From Lactuca virosa (taxonomy: Eukaryota; Streptophyta; Magnoliopsida; Asterales; Asteraceae): 64,000 bases of DNA. Made by a program: the position numbers and the translations under genes. The notes beneath the pieces were generated by a model. The model saw only the letters and a list, made by a program, of their open reading frames with translations, was not told the DNA's origin and did no database searches. The stretch covers positions 254,789,789-254,853,788 of the forward strand of contig CAKMRJ010005412.1 in the NCBI GenBank assembly GCA_928212115.1, written 5' to 3'. Below are positions 35,280 to 47,120 of the stretch, piece by piece. Position 1 is the stretch's first letter. Each line of letters begins with the position of its first letter.

Positions 35280-35645
35280 TGAGATATGTGTTTACCGGTT
35301 ATGTGGTTAGACTGGTAGATCAATAGGACTACCTATGTTTATTGGATATATGTTAGATTGGTAGATCTATAGGAATACCTGTGTTATTGGATATATGTTA
35401 GACTGGTAGATCTGTAGGATTACCTGAGTTTGGTGATTATTGATTGTTATTGTATATGTTGACATGTTATGGTTTGATGGGTTGAGGCGGACCAGTTGGT
35501 GCTGAAGGCCAAGATACCTAGGGTGGCCCGGATAGACTGAAAGCCTGTGAGGCGGTCCGGTCAGGCTGAAGGCGCAGATAGCGGTCCATATAGGTTGTAG
35601 GCCCGGTGAGGTGGTCCAGTCATGCTGAAGGCTCATGTATGCATG
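35280..35645. repeat. Two minisatellites in solo LTR Y1
   Basis: Three units of about 55 bp with TTAGACTGGTAGATCTGTAG (35300-35430). Then come units with GGCGGTCCGGTCAGGCTGAA (35490-35645). Neither array is shared with LTR X or Y2, although they sit at the same place relative to the conserved GGTGAGTTTTCCTCAC block. Confidence 0.7.
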
Positions 35646-36444
35646 TTGTTGTTGGTTATGTGGTGTGGTGGTAATTTGGGGGAACTCACTAAGCTTTGGC
35701 TTACAGTTTCAGTTTATTGTTTCAAGTACTTCAAAGGATCGGGGGAAGGCGAAGGCGTGATCATGCACATCTTCCGGTTTTTATGATTTTGGATTTTGGG
35801 ATACTCTGATATTTGATACACACTTTTAAAAACAATGGTTTTGTAAACACTTATAGTTATTGGGTTGTTTTTGAAAAATTTAAATTTACTCTGATTTTTG
35901 GGATGTTACATAAAGGTTGTGACTTTATCATTTAAGACGTCCATGAGGTTAAGATCTGAGAGTTGTACGTTTGGTCTTAAGGTATTGAGGTCTTAATATG
36001 AAAGTTAGCAAACAACATGATTACACAGGGCAGAATCTTAGCTACATAGCGCATAGTTTGGTTTAACCCTGTTTTTGCATCACAAGACTCTACACATTGC
36101 GTAGAGAACAGGTACGCTTGGCATAACTCCAGAAGGCCAACTTTTGGTCTAATCGGATGTTAGGTCTTGAAGGGTGGGTCCTAATCGTAGAAGGGTAAAA
36201 TGGTCTTTTACCCAAGTAGGTCAATCAGATTCAAGACTTGTGATTGGGGATTGTTACCAAATTCTAATTATGGTTTATGATGTGTTAATTCAGTGTGGGG
36301 AGTTTCAGTCTAGGAAAATCGTGTATGTGATTCATTTTCTGACATCAGAATGAGGCGAGTCTTCTCACGGTACTCATGGGTCGAAGGCACCAATGCCAGC
36401 CCATTGGATTGTGCTATATGTCTTTGTGACTCTTACATGTTTAT

Positions 36445-36605
36445 GTTGTGTTGGGCCTATTTATATGTTGGGTTGGGCCCATTTGTGTGTTGGGTTGGGC
36501 CCATTATCATACATGTTGGGTTGGGCCCATTATCATGTATGTTGGGTTGGGCCCATTTATGTATGTTGTGTTGGGCTCATTTAGTTATGTGATCGGCTGG
36601 GCCTA
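36445..36605. repeat. 30-bp minisatellite in LTR X
   Basis: Four to five units of TGTTGGGTTGGGCCCATT plus a variable tail. Open frames across it in all three phases are a by-product of the repeat and not genes. Confidence 0.85.
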
Positions 36606-36875
36606 CTTATTTGGTATGTGGTATTTGGGGAACTCAATAAGCTTCGTGCTTATAGTTTTATGGTTTAACACTTTTCACGTATTTCCAATTCGAAAGGGAA
36701 GGGCCCAACATGATTGCATCACATCCACTAGAGATTTCACACTTATGATTTTATGATACTCTAATCTTCTTTTTGAAACACTGATTGACTTTGATAATCC
36801 TTTATGATATATGCATTGATTATTTTCCTAATTAAAAATGAAAAATTTTCTATGACTTATAGGACGTTACAAGCA

Positions 36876-36888
36876 GGTATCAGAGCCT
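36876..36888 (+). other. Primer-binding site of Gyp-D
   Basis: GGTATCAGAGCC lies 4-5 bases after the LTR end at 36871. Initiator tRNA-Met type. Confidence 0.85.
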
Positions 36889-37247
36889 TGGCTTGAGGGA
36901 TTCTGGCACACTTTCGGGTGTGTCAGAACTCAAACTAAAGAATTGCTAATCTTTTTTAAAAGAGAAATAAATTTCTAAAAAAATATTTTTTTCAAAGGAA
37001 AATGGGTGTGATACGTGCGATTAGCCGAGCTCAAGTAAGTGATTCCTAAAATACCCATACCCATGAATTATAACTAATATGCCTAATATGTGAATTGCAT
37101 GCTAGAGTAGGGCTAAGGATACCTTTAGGAATCATATGCTAGAATTGCTTGATTTGTGTGATGACTTATAGCCTAGGAGGATTGGATGTTATGTACTACT
37201 TAGGATTGATATCGACTCAGTTAATTAATGCTAAGTTTATGCTTTAA

Positions 37248-37382
37248 AAATTGTATATGATTAGGATCATATATCCCTAGAATGATTAGTTTGGCCTTAT
37301 TTGCTATTCCTTGTCTGGTTGTGGGCTTAAGGTAGAATCACTATCCGAGAGTCTATGTGGTTCCATTTTGTGTACAATTTTC
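37248..37382 (+). other. Gypsy-type long hairpin in Gyp-D leader
   Basis: AAATTGTATATGATT near 37248 can pair with TGTGTACAATTTT near 37370. The apical sequence CCTTGTCTGGTTGTGGGCTT (37311-37330) is the element-sense version of the motif seen in Gyp-B, -C and the last element. It is about 370-500 nt from the primer site, matching its position in the other elements. Confidence 0.65.
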
Positions 37383-37716
37383 ATGTGTAAGGAAACCAAC
37401 GGTGTTGGTTGAGGTTCTTAGTATGGTAGATACTGACGAATTGAGAATTTCAAGGAGAGCCTAGGAAATGACATAGTGGGAGTTGTATGCTGCTTAGCAT
37501 AGGGATTATGTATATGGTTTTAGTGGGGGGTGACTCAGAGGATTCAGGACGGTTCTTGAGGAAAGTATGGATAGGTGTAGAAGGTAGTAGTGGGTCTGTA
37601 CTACTGAAAGCAAAATATTTGTACTCGAATCAAGGATGGTCTTGGGGATTCTAAGGATCCTGCAAAGTGTGAGTTCTCTCGAGTTATTCTGATCGTTTGT
37701 ATGTTTGTATTTCAAT

Positions 37717-38448
37717 ATGGTGGCCAGTCGAGGAGGAGCTTCTGGATGCAGTTCTGGATTTGGTCCAAAACCAATTAATGAGCGATTACGCGAGTTCGTC
37801 ACATCAAAGATTACTCACAGTATTATGGAGGCCACCTTGTGATTTTCGGTACCATCAAGGAGGGGATTATGGAGCTTCTAGATGAGCGACTCATTGCCTT
37901 TCGGGTCGAGATCGCAGCAGGACAGTTCGGTGCACAGACTCCCTCTTTTCGGGAGTTCAAGGCCTGTGGAGATCCGAAGTTCTTTGGGGATAAGGACCCC
38001 ATTGCTAGCCATCGATGGATCGATGACATGGATAATGCTCAGCGAAGGTGGAATTTGCATCCTACCTTCTCAGGGACTGAGCCCTTGATTAGTGGGAGGA
38101 GGTCTGTCGTGCATTGGGATCTGCGGCTGTGGTGGACAAGACTTGGGAGAAGTTTGTGACAAGATTCCAGGATGAGTTTGCATCGGCAATTGAGGTGCAT
38201 CAGTTGACGAGGGAGTTTATGGACCTTCGTCAGACCACAAAGACTATGGAGGAGATCAACGCCAAGTTCCGGGAGATAGCTCTTTTGGTCCCACAGTACG
38301 CAGATGACGAGGAGATGAAGAAGACGAGATACCATGACATCTGGGAGTTTCTGAGTCTATTAGGGTGAATAAAACTGAACAATATGATTACTAGAGCCCA
38401 AGAGAGAAAGAGAGAGAGATCGATTTAGAGCATCTGGGGAAGCGGAGG
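37717..38448 (+). pseudogene. gag: Gyp-D gag, first part
   Basis: Starts ATG at 37717 (MVASRGGASG). Frameshifts occur near 37830 and 38100, and the frame is disrupted again near 38350-38400. Recognisable capsid motifs are FGDKDPIASHRWIDDMDNAQ, TWEKFVTRFQDEFASAIEVH and REIALLVPQYADDEEMKKTR, then EREREIDLEHLGKRR just before the break. This is a Retrotrans_gag protein of a chromovirus-like Gypsy. It is cut at 38448 by Gyp-C insertion and continues at 56694. Confidence 0.85.
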
Positions 38449-41400
38449 TAAAACATCCCATTTTCACAACCAAATATTTTCATTTTTATTAAAGTAGAGC
38501 TTCCCAACTATAAATTCATTATGAAGAAAAACCGTTTATTCCAAATACATTTATTGAAAATCAGAGTAATATTAAAGCACGGAATCTTCATTGCTACTGA
38601 TGAATGTGTACCGTCACGCATTCGCCTTCACACGACGACCGATGATAACTGAAACAATAAAAAATTGGTTAAGCACAAAGCTTAGTGAGTTTCCCCCAAA
38701 ATACCCCATACGATAAACATACAAGCATGCATAACGGCCCACAATCATCAGATTGAAATGCCCAGGGTTTGTTGGCCTACCGCCTCAACCCAACCACTCT
38801 TTTCTGAGCCTCCGTTCCTACGACTTACAGCTGGTCTGAACCGGGTATCCTGGCCTACAGTGTCACAACTAGGAATTTTGATGCTTTGTAACTACAACAA
38901 TTATATCAATTATGAACCAACAATGTGAAAGCATGTATGATGCTTATTCAATAACAACAAAACTTTCATCAAATACTTCATTCAAGCACTACAAATAGTC
39001 AACAAAGAATTGGAAACCCTTGAAATCCCGGTTTAAGTCCATTTTGGACTAGGATTTCCTTATTGGGCCTAATGGACCAATAAGCTTCCAATTTAACTAT
39101 CTTGAACATAGAACTCTCAAATGGGCCCTAATTTAGACCCATATGCTTGAAACTTAATATTTTGGGCTTTATAAGCCTAAAATAAACTAGGATAATTTTA
39201 ATGGGCCTTATTGGGCCACAACAAATTTAAATAGCCCTAATGGGTCATAAAAATCATTCTTTGGTTTAATTGGGCCGAAAATCACCTAATGGGTTTATAA
39301 TTTGGGCTTAAGCATTAAAGGGCCCAAATCCTTCTTTCCCCTCTCCTTTTCTCGGCCCAACTACACCAAAAGAGAAGAGTTGACTTTCCATGGCCACCTC
39401 ACTATTATTTGTTGGGTCTCCATGCATGCAACTCATGCTTCCAAGCAAACATCTCATCAACACTCTCTCTTCTCCTCTCTCTTTTTCTCTCGGCCGAAAA
39501 CAACACAAACACACACACACATTTCACTCAAACACTCTCAAAGAACTTTCTTCATCCTTCATCAAATTTTCGAGATTTAGGAAGCTTTTCAAGGAGATTA
39601 TTCCACAAATTCATCATCTAAGGTAAGTTCATGCTTGGATCTATGATCTAGATTCTTTGTTTTATCAAAAATTACTTCCTAATCTATTCAAACTCATGAT
39701 CACCCTCTTAGAAACATCTAAGTTCGAGATTCTCCAAGAAGACTTGCTAGGATCGAATCTTCTTCGTTTCTCTCTTCAAAAACCGAACCCACAACTCAAG
39801 GTGAGCTTCATACCCCTCTATTTTCGGTTTTTATATGTTTTATGGGGGAGAATACAAGAAAAATGTGTAGATCTATGTGTATGTGTATGCTATGTGTGAT
39901 TTTATGCATGTATGTATGATTTTATGTGTTTTTGTGATGAACATGTAACCAAAAAGGGATGATAACTCGAGATCTATGACATGAGAAAGGAAACAAACAT
40001 GATCTAAGTTATTTTACACTAAACAAGTCAAGAATAATAACTTATAAGATTATGATAAACATATTTCAAAATAAAACCCATTTTTGGGCTTACATTGTCA
40101 AATATACAAAATTTGGGAACAAGGTGGCCAATCCACGGTTTCTTAAAGGCCAAAGGGTCAAAACAGTTTCAATAATTGTTTTTATGTATATTATAATTTT
40201 CAAAGGACTTGAAATGTAAATTTTTAGCTTAATGGGCTAATCTTGGGCTTTTCGGCCCAATAAGCCCAAAATTGCGAAAAATGACAATCAAAGGGGCTGA
40301 AATGAAAATTTCTTCAAAACAGGGGATAAAAAGTGTAACAAAACTATTTCAAGGGTCAAAAATGCCTTTCATTTCCAAAAAGGATCAAAAACGTAAAGTT
40401 TTTGGATTTTGGGCCAAAACTGTAAAAATTGCGAAAAGTTGGGTTTTAATCGGAAAATACTATTCTGAAAGGGCTGAAACTGTTAACAAAAATAATTTTT
40501 GAGTAAAAACTATCAATTCAACAAATCTATGATGCAAAAGTGTCAAGAAAATGTTTTAAGGGCTAAAAATGTCTTTTCTTTTATATAAAGGACTAAAACT
40601 GTTATTTTCATAAAAAGAAAGGTGTTCAAAAGGTCAAACCACTATTTTAAGCAAATTATTTCATTGATTCAAAATACAAAACCACAACTTACGAAAAATT
40701 GAAAGATGAATACACGTTTAACTCCAAAAATCGTTATAAACAAATCGATCGGTCTCGAATCGATACAAAAACTACGATCGTCCAATCAAACCCTCGAGTA
40801 GATATGCGATACCTAAGACGAGTAAACCTTCAAACTTTGGGCTTGAGAGTTTCAAATCATGCTTGTTGGACCTTGCAAGTCCATTAGCATGATCTTTGGG
40901 CCCAAAGGGATAACGCTTATATGTTATTGGGCCTCCTATGGCCCAAATCCATATAAAAGGACTTTCAATGGCTTTTATGTGCTATTGGGCCCTAGTGGTC
41001 CATTAGTATTGCTAGTAAGGTCAAAGTAATCAAATGCGAGTTGGGCTAACGTGTCTTTCGCATCCCCGACAGCCTAAGGTACTTACGATAGTAGCAGGAC
41101 TTCGTACTCCTCTTCTCTTCGTTCCCTAAGGCTTATGAGTAATCAAAGTAGACGGAATTAGGACGTTATTCAACAGTAATCAAGGTGGTTTGGATTAAGT
41201 GAGTAACAACGGACGACACCTCTATGGGACGTTCGTAGTTGGCTGTTATAACTTGTCTTCACCGGACATCGTTACAACGACTCACTAGGTTTATCCAACA
41301 CCATCCGAGTATTTAAGGATGAGTAATCAAAAGCCATTCGTTGTGGCGGTATAACAATTAGCAATCACGCATATCTTTCGACATCGGAAAACATCGGGTT

Positions 41401-44041
41401 TTCCGGGGGAATCAATACTACTCGCTCGGAATTTCTATAACTATAATACAAAACACCCTTTTTATATATATGTTTTGAAATCATTCATGCATCAACTTAT
41501 GGATCTTCACACTTTGATAAACTATTGTCTTTTCAGAAAATATCGGATTTTCCGGGTTTTACAAACTACACAAATCATTTTATTCACAACTTTGCTTATG
41601 AACTCACCAACATTTCATATGTTGACGTTTTCCAAAATAACTTGTATTCTCAGGTAACAGGTAAGCGGAAGGGTAATACCAAGTATGTTAGGATGTTTTG
41701 TTTTGAAAACTCTGAAACATTTTGTGTTATGAATGTGTAATATTTAAAACAATGTACTGGATGTAAACAATATCAGTTGTAATGTATTAATGCATGGTGA
41801 TGTTTATGTTATGATTCATGTATATTCATTGTGATGGTATTCAATTTAAGTCACGCGATCCCCCGGACGTTTCCGCCGTCTGGTTTCGGGGGTGTGACAT
41901 ACAGCACAAAGCAGGACCGCATCAACCCACTACCACCATGTGTCGGCATAAAAGCAATCAAGGATCAACCAGGCACATAATACAGGCAAACATCAATCAT
42001 ACAACTCACTACCTCCTACTAGTCCTCTCACAGTACACTGTCTTGTTACCAGCTAACCTCCATGAAATGTCTAACCATAAGTAACTAGAGGTGAGATAGC
42101 CACCCGAACAGATGATCCTACTCTAGAGCCACAACCAAACAAGGAACATGCAAGAAAGCCTAGATCAAGAGTTATCAGGCTATCCTACATGACTACATAC
42201 AGTCCCTAGGGCACTCCACTAGATGATAACCAACAAGTACAAGTAGACATACATATCTACAGATCATTGCCGCATAGCAACATCCTATATACCAGGATAC
42301 ATATCTAACAGATCACTACAACATAGCAACATACTAAATACCAACAATCCAAGGCGTACGCAATCGTATATACTCAAAGGTGAGATAGAAACCCAGACAG
42401 GTGATCCTACTCTAGAGCCACAATCAAACAAGGAACATGAAAGAAAGCCTAGATCAAGAGTCCTCAATCTATCCTACATGGCTATATACAATCCCTATGG
42501 CATCCCTATACTAAAAGATAACCAAAACTAGTGGGCCGACATTGGTGCCTTAGACCCACAAGTACAATGAGGCAAAACTCACCTAAAATGAAGAAACCCA
42601 AAAAACTGAGACACGTTCCCTTTTTTCACTGCGTGCTCCCGCGAATCTGCTAATCACCAAAACCAAGTAAAACCTTAATTAATAGTCCAAAACCCTCAAG
42701 TTTGACCTAAAGTCAAACTTGGTCAAAAGTCAGTGGTCAACGAAATTCAACAAAGTCAAAATCCATGGCAGTTGTGTACGCCCAACGTACGTCCCCTGGT
42801 CTTATTTCTCCATTAAGTACTTATCAGTTAACACCTTTTGTCCATAGCTCAGATCTAGAATCAAAACATCGACTTAAGTCATAAAGTTTTCACCTTTATG
42901 ACTTTCCATGGCTAGAAAAGGTCCAAAAGCCAAAACCCTAACTTATTAATCCATTAATACATCATAACTCTTGCATGGAATGGATAGAAGGACCAATATC
43001 ACATTTTTATGGTTCCTAATAGCTTTATAATGGATAAAGTTTCCAACTTTATCCATTAGAATGGTCCCAACAAACAAGATCTGGTCTTTAAGTCTCAAAG
43101 GGACCAAAAGTGCATCTTTTTCAACTTAATCCATTAAGTCCAAGTCTCCAACCTTCAGATCTGAATCAATATGATGTTTAGATGGATGAAGTTTCCAACT
43201 TTATCCATAACAAGGTCACAAACTTTCAAGATCTAAACTTTATGAACTTAAAGTGACCAAAAGCTCATAACACTCAAAACTAGCTAGATCTTACAAATGC
43301 ATCATCAAGATTTAAACTTTATACCTCCAGAAGAAAGATCAAGGTGAACAAGGTCTGGATCTACAAGCTTCAATGCAACCAAAACTTCTCCAATGAGCTC
43401 ATTCTTCTCTAAGATGCACCAAGAACACTCCAAAGCACTTAAAAACACCTTCTTTTGCTCACAAGGCTCAAACGCGGGTTAAGGTTTCAAGTGAGGATGT
43501 TGAAGGGGTGTAGGTTGAGAATAGAAAGGGTTTGGGGAGTTAAGGAGCTTAAATAAAGATCAACACCCTCAAATTAGGGTTTGGAATCTGATCGCGTACT
43601 CCTAATGTACCAAATGGTACGCCCAACATACGCTCTTGAATACGCTTTTTGATCAGCTAGTACGCCCAACGTATATTGAGTATGCTCAGCGTACTACAAC
43701 CTCCACCACCAGATTCAAACTGTTATAACTTCTTCGTTTCAACTCCAATTTTGGCGTTCTTTATATCCACGGAAAGGTACTGAAGAGCCCCACATTATTA
43801 TATAGATATATTGGACGAAAACCTTCTCGAACAAAAATCCATATTTCATGCAAGAACCCGACCTATGACTTTTCCCTTTTTACCCTTCGGCCCAAAACAC
43901 AATTCAAGGGTTAGATCTCTCAACCATCATTACCTCCTTCCACAAGGTCTAATATTTACCTCCTTAATGCCTAAAGCCTTTACACAATCGACTTCCAACC
44001 CACGACCCTGAAATAAGAATGATAGGAAACAGGATGTTACA
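38449..44041 (-). repeat. 3' LTR of Gyp-C, interrupted by a solo LTR
   Basis: Own sequence is 38449-38860 and 41905-44041. It ends GGATGTTACA at 44041, followed by the polypurine tract (minus strand AGAGGGGGATAAT). A roughly 300-bp segment is tandemly duplicated (about 42075-42370 and 42378-42480 onward). Both units carry GAGCCACAACCAAACAAGGA. Confidence 0.85.
38861..41899 (+). repeat. Solo LTR in the Gyp-C 3' LTR
   Basis: 3,039 bp from TGTCACAACTAGG to GGGGGTGTGACA with TSD TACAG at 38856-38860 and 41900-41904. Comparison with the empty site in the sister LTR (about 47525-47535) confirms the insertion. Its last 45 bp (CCCCCGGACGTTTCCGCC) match the end of the Gyp-B LTR in element sense, but the rest is diverged. 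It is a relative of Gyp-B in the opposite orientation. It contains no gene. Confidence 0.9.
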
Positions 44042-45129
44042 ATTATCCCCCTCTTAAATTAGATTTCGTCCTCGAAATTAGTTCTCACTTCCACTTCATG
44101 ATGTAACTTCGTCCCTACTTGGAACCTGAAACAACCTACACATCAACCAATTTGACCGAAAATCCGCAAGTTTGATCGGCACAAAACCCTCTCAGCCAAA
44201 CGCCGTCATGCTAATCCTACACATAAGTGAACCATTGCGACGAGAACCAACTGGCCACATACCAAACTAGGCCACACTCCTACTCGCCTCTGACAACTCT
44301 GCTTAGCTATTTACTGATAACACTCTGGCTTACCCCTGATCCACTAACCAATAATAGCACTCGGGCTTACCCCCGATCCACTAACCGACAACAGCACTCG
44401 GGCTTACCTCTAATCCACTAATCGATGACAACACTTAGGCTTACCCCCGATCCACTAACTGATGTCAACACTCGATGCCAACAAGATTTAATTGACCCTA
44501 CCAGGCCTTCAGGCCATGACTTAGACTTCCAAGTCCCAATCAAACAAGAAAAGACAAGGAAGTTATCATCACATCCCTCAACTTGGGATCCTAACACTCT
44601 AGGATCTAACGCACAAATACGTTCTATGGATGTTATCACAACTAAAACTAATATGATTCGAAGAGAAATCCAACAGCTGAAAAAGATTTTGACACGAAGT
44701 CAAAAGATTCATCGACTGCATGAAACTCTTGAACTTGGAGAAATCCGAATGAGAACCGAACCTTGGCACAAGGTCTTCCTGTTGCGAGGTTCCACTCTCC
44801 CCCACTTGAAATATGCTAGAATTTGACAACTTCACAATCCTTCAATACCCAGACTAACCTGAACTCTACCACTTGATCCCAACCACTGATATCCAAATAC
44901 ACAGGAGAATATGAACCCACAAAACATTCATAAATTCCAATACACATACAACCGAGGACAAAGATAATTAATCCATTCATAATAAGAATTCAATTAGAAC
45001 AGAGCTAATTAGGCAATTTCATTCGATTGATCATCCAAGGTTACAACTGAACCTCGAAACATAAAAGAAAATACATATGAATACCAACACTGCAACAACG
45101 AATTAAATAGAAGAACTGACAACTCAGAC
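44042..45129 (-). other. Gyp-C internal region, 3' side, without pol
   Basis: After the polypurine tract (44042-44055) come a TTTCGTCCTCGAAATT pol-end signature and about 1 kb with no polymerase, protease or integrase motif. A plus-strand ORF at 44425-44826 has no recognisable feature and runs against the element; I treat it as chance. Confidence 0.6.
44323..44478. repeat. 36-bp tandem repeat in Gyp-C
   Basis: About four units of ACTCGGGCTTACCCCCGATC plus CACTAACCGACAACAG, drifting in sequence. Confidence 0.8.
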
Positions 45130-46207
45130 CTCGGCCCTCGAAACTCTCGCTGTCCCATGACGACCATTGGGTAACTGCCAAGCTAGTGGTGTAGGGTCCA
45201 TCACCTCACCAAAAATGAGAAAGAGACAATGAGCTCTGATGTGGCCCTCCTAGTCGCAATGGAAAAAATTGTGCACTCCGCCTGCAATCTCTACCAAAAT
45301 GACCCACCTCGTTACACCTGTGACATACAAAAGATCTGCACCTCCCTTCAGCTGATCCTAAACTCCGGCCGATGGACTTGAACCGCTTTGTTGCAGGCTG
45401 AGACTAAACCAAATCCTGACATTGCTCCCTCGTATGGGTCTCTATCTCAGCCTCCCGCCTCCTCGCGACATCCTGAAGCACAAGGGTACTGTATCGCTCG
45501 GTAGACACAAACTGTCGAATATCCGTCTTGAGCATGCTCAAGTACCGAGTCATCTGAGCCTGCTCTGAAGTAGCGAACTAAGGACAGAACAAATCCCTCT
45601 CAGTGAACATCTTGGTGACCTCCGTCACCGACTCGGTCATCAGTCTCAGATCCAGGTACTCCTGAGCCAATCTCTCCCACTACACAAGGGGAATATACTC
45701 CGCTCGGAACATGTCCAGGAACTACTCCCAAGTCACTGCGGCTCGCTCGACCTGAGAAAATCCCTGCGTTACAAACTCCCACCAATCCTTCGCACCCCAG
45801 CAAAGAAGATTCAGCGCAAACTTCACCTTTTGGCCCTCGGGACATGAACACTTGAACAAACATCCACATCATAAATGAAACTTGAATCGATGATCGGGTA
45901 CCTGTTGCCTCTGAACTCTGGAGGCTTCGTATAACTGAACTCCTCGTACTACATCGCCTCGCCTCTTTGAGATCCTGCAATGGTGATTAATGATGTCGCT
46001 ACGGCAGCAGCTATCTGCGTGATGGTGGCATAGTGTCGTTCAAACTCCTCAATCAATGCGGTCTTGACCGACCCAAAAAAACTCCGGAATTGCCTCCCTG
46101 AACGCCTTGGCCGCTCTGGAAGCAATGATCTCGCGAATCTCCTATTCACCCAGACCTGCTATCCTAATGCGACCAGCTTCTGATCCTGAACCTTCTAAAG
46201 CCGCCAT
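45130..46207 (-). pseudogene. gag: Gyp-C gag remnant
   Basis: On the minus strand it starts MAALEGSGSEAGRI at 46207, with a stop shortly after (GLGE then stop). It continues through VKTALIEEFERHYATITQIA, ERLAQEYLDLRLMTESVTEV, QMTRYLSMLKTDIRQFVSTE, and the CCHC zinc knuckle CHRCNEVGHFGRDC near 45290-45330. Several stops and frameshifts are present. Conserved capsid motifs and a zinc knuckle identify it as Gypsy gag, different from the Gyp-D gag. Confidence 0.8.
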
Positions 46208-46528
46208 ACTGAAAGTATACCAAGGAAAGATAAGACATCAAAACACAGTGCTCAACACACCATGCCACACTCCTATTAGTTCCTTAGTAACCTCGATATT
46301 CCTCTCGAACCTCATACGAATCCTGTTCTTTCAGTAGTACAGGACCATACTACCTTCCACACCTATCCGTAATCGATTCAGAATTCATCCCAAGGTCCTA
46401 AGTCACTGCACTACACCACTCCTAGGTGTGCTAACACCTACTTCTCATATGAGCTACAACTAACTTTCTATGCACTCTTCCTAGGATTACCCTTGTTCTC
46501 GCACCATTGGTTCCTTTTGTGCATGCTT

Positions 46529-46658
46529 GTTGTACACAATAAGAGATCAGATAGACTGTCGAATAATCGACTATGCCCTAAGTCCACAACCAAACAAGGA
46601 ACAGGAAGTAAGGTTAAGTCGACCATTCTAAGGCTATTCAATTCTGACCATATACAAC
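46529..46658 (-). other. Gypsy-type long hairpin in Gyp-C leader
   Basis: GTTGTACACAAT near 46529 faces ATATACAAC near 46650. The apex contains AAGTCCACAACCAAACAAGG (46580-46599). It is about 450-590 nt from the primer site, as in Gyp-B and Gyp-D. Confidence 0.65.
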
Positions 46659-47106
46659 TAATCAACATACATGTAGCAATCAAAAAATCAAGTAACATAT
46701 AGCAAGCAATTCCCTATATCATAAGGCAATACCGAACTCAGGCACTTCTATCCAACAGTTTCTAAAAGAACCTTATCCACTAGCATGCTTTTCTAACAAT
46801 TCATATATCAGCAAAATCAAAACTCAGTAAACATAACAAGCATGCTTTTCTAAAAGAACCTTATCCACTAACATGTTTTTCTGACTGTAGACACCACATC
46901 TTCCTATAAAACCAAAGTTAAGTCAAGCTCCATGTTCCCGATCCCAAGCCAACAATCAGAAAAGAACATGACAAGGAACCGAACCTATGTGCCTAACCCA
47001 ACCCTTTTATTATAAATTCTTTTTCAAAAACTTTTTGTGAAAACTCTCGGATCCTAGTTTGAGACTGGATTCACACAAGTGTTCCTCCAATTCGCTCAAA
47101 CCAGGG

Positions 47107-47120
47107 CTCTGATACCAACT
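47107..47120 (-). other. Primer-binding site of Gyp-C
   Basis: The minus strand reads AGTTGGTATCAGAGC directly next to the LTR end (plus-strand TGAAACGTCCC at 47121). Confidence 0.88.

Larger units (their letters stand above)
22129..35910 (+). repeat. Solo LTR Y1, interrupted
   Basis: TGTAACATC (22129) to GGATGTTACA (35910), with TSD TAAAG at 22124-22128 and 35911-35915. Own sequence is 22129-22191 plus 34289-35910 (about 1.69 kb). There is no primer site or polypurine tract, so it is a solo LTR. It sits inside LTR X and is interrupted by Y2. Confidence 0.85.
21437..36871 (+). repeat. LTR X: 5' LTR of Gyp-D, interrupted
   Basis: Begins TGTAACACCTAATTCCC and ends GGACGTTACA. Own sequence is 21437-22128 and 35916-36871 (about 1.65 kb). 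Near its start are the palindrome-like repeats CTACGCGGGGCGTAG and CTACGCAGGGCGTAG (about 21506-21545). A TATA-like CTATTTAAAGG lies at about 21648. A 30-bp minisatellite sits near its end (36445-36605). Confidence 0.85.

Noticed and set aside
36350..36756. Three overlapping ORFs rich in GWAHL/LGP repeats
   Set aside because: All frames are open because the 30-bp minisatellite happens to contain no stop codon. They are not proteins.
44425..44826. 133-codon ORF on the plus strand in Gyp-C
   Set aside because: Antisense to the element, starts in a tandem repeat, and shows no recognisable motif.
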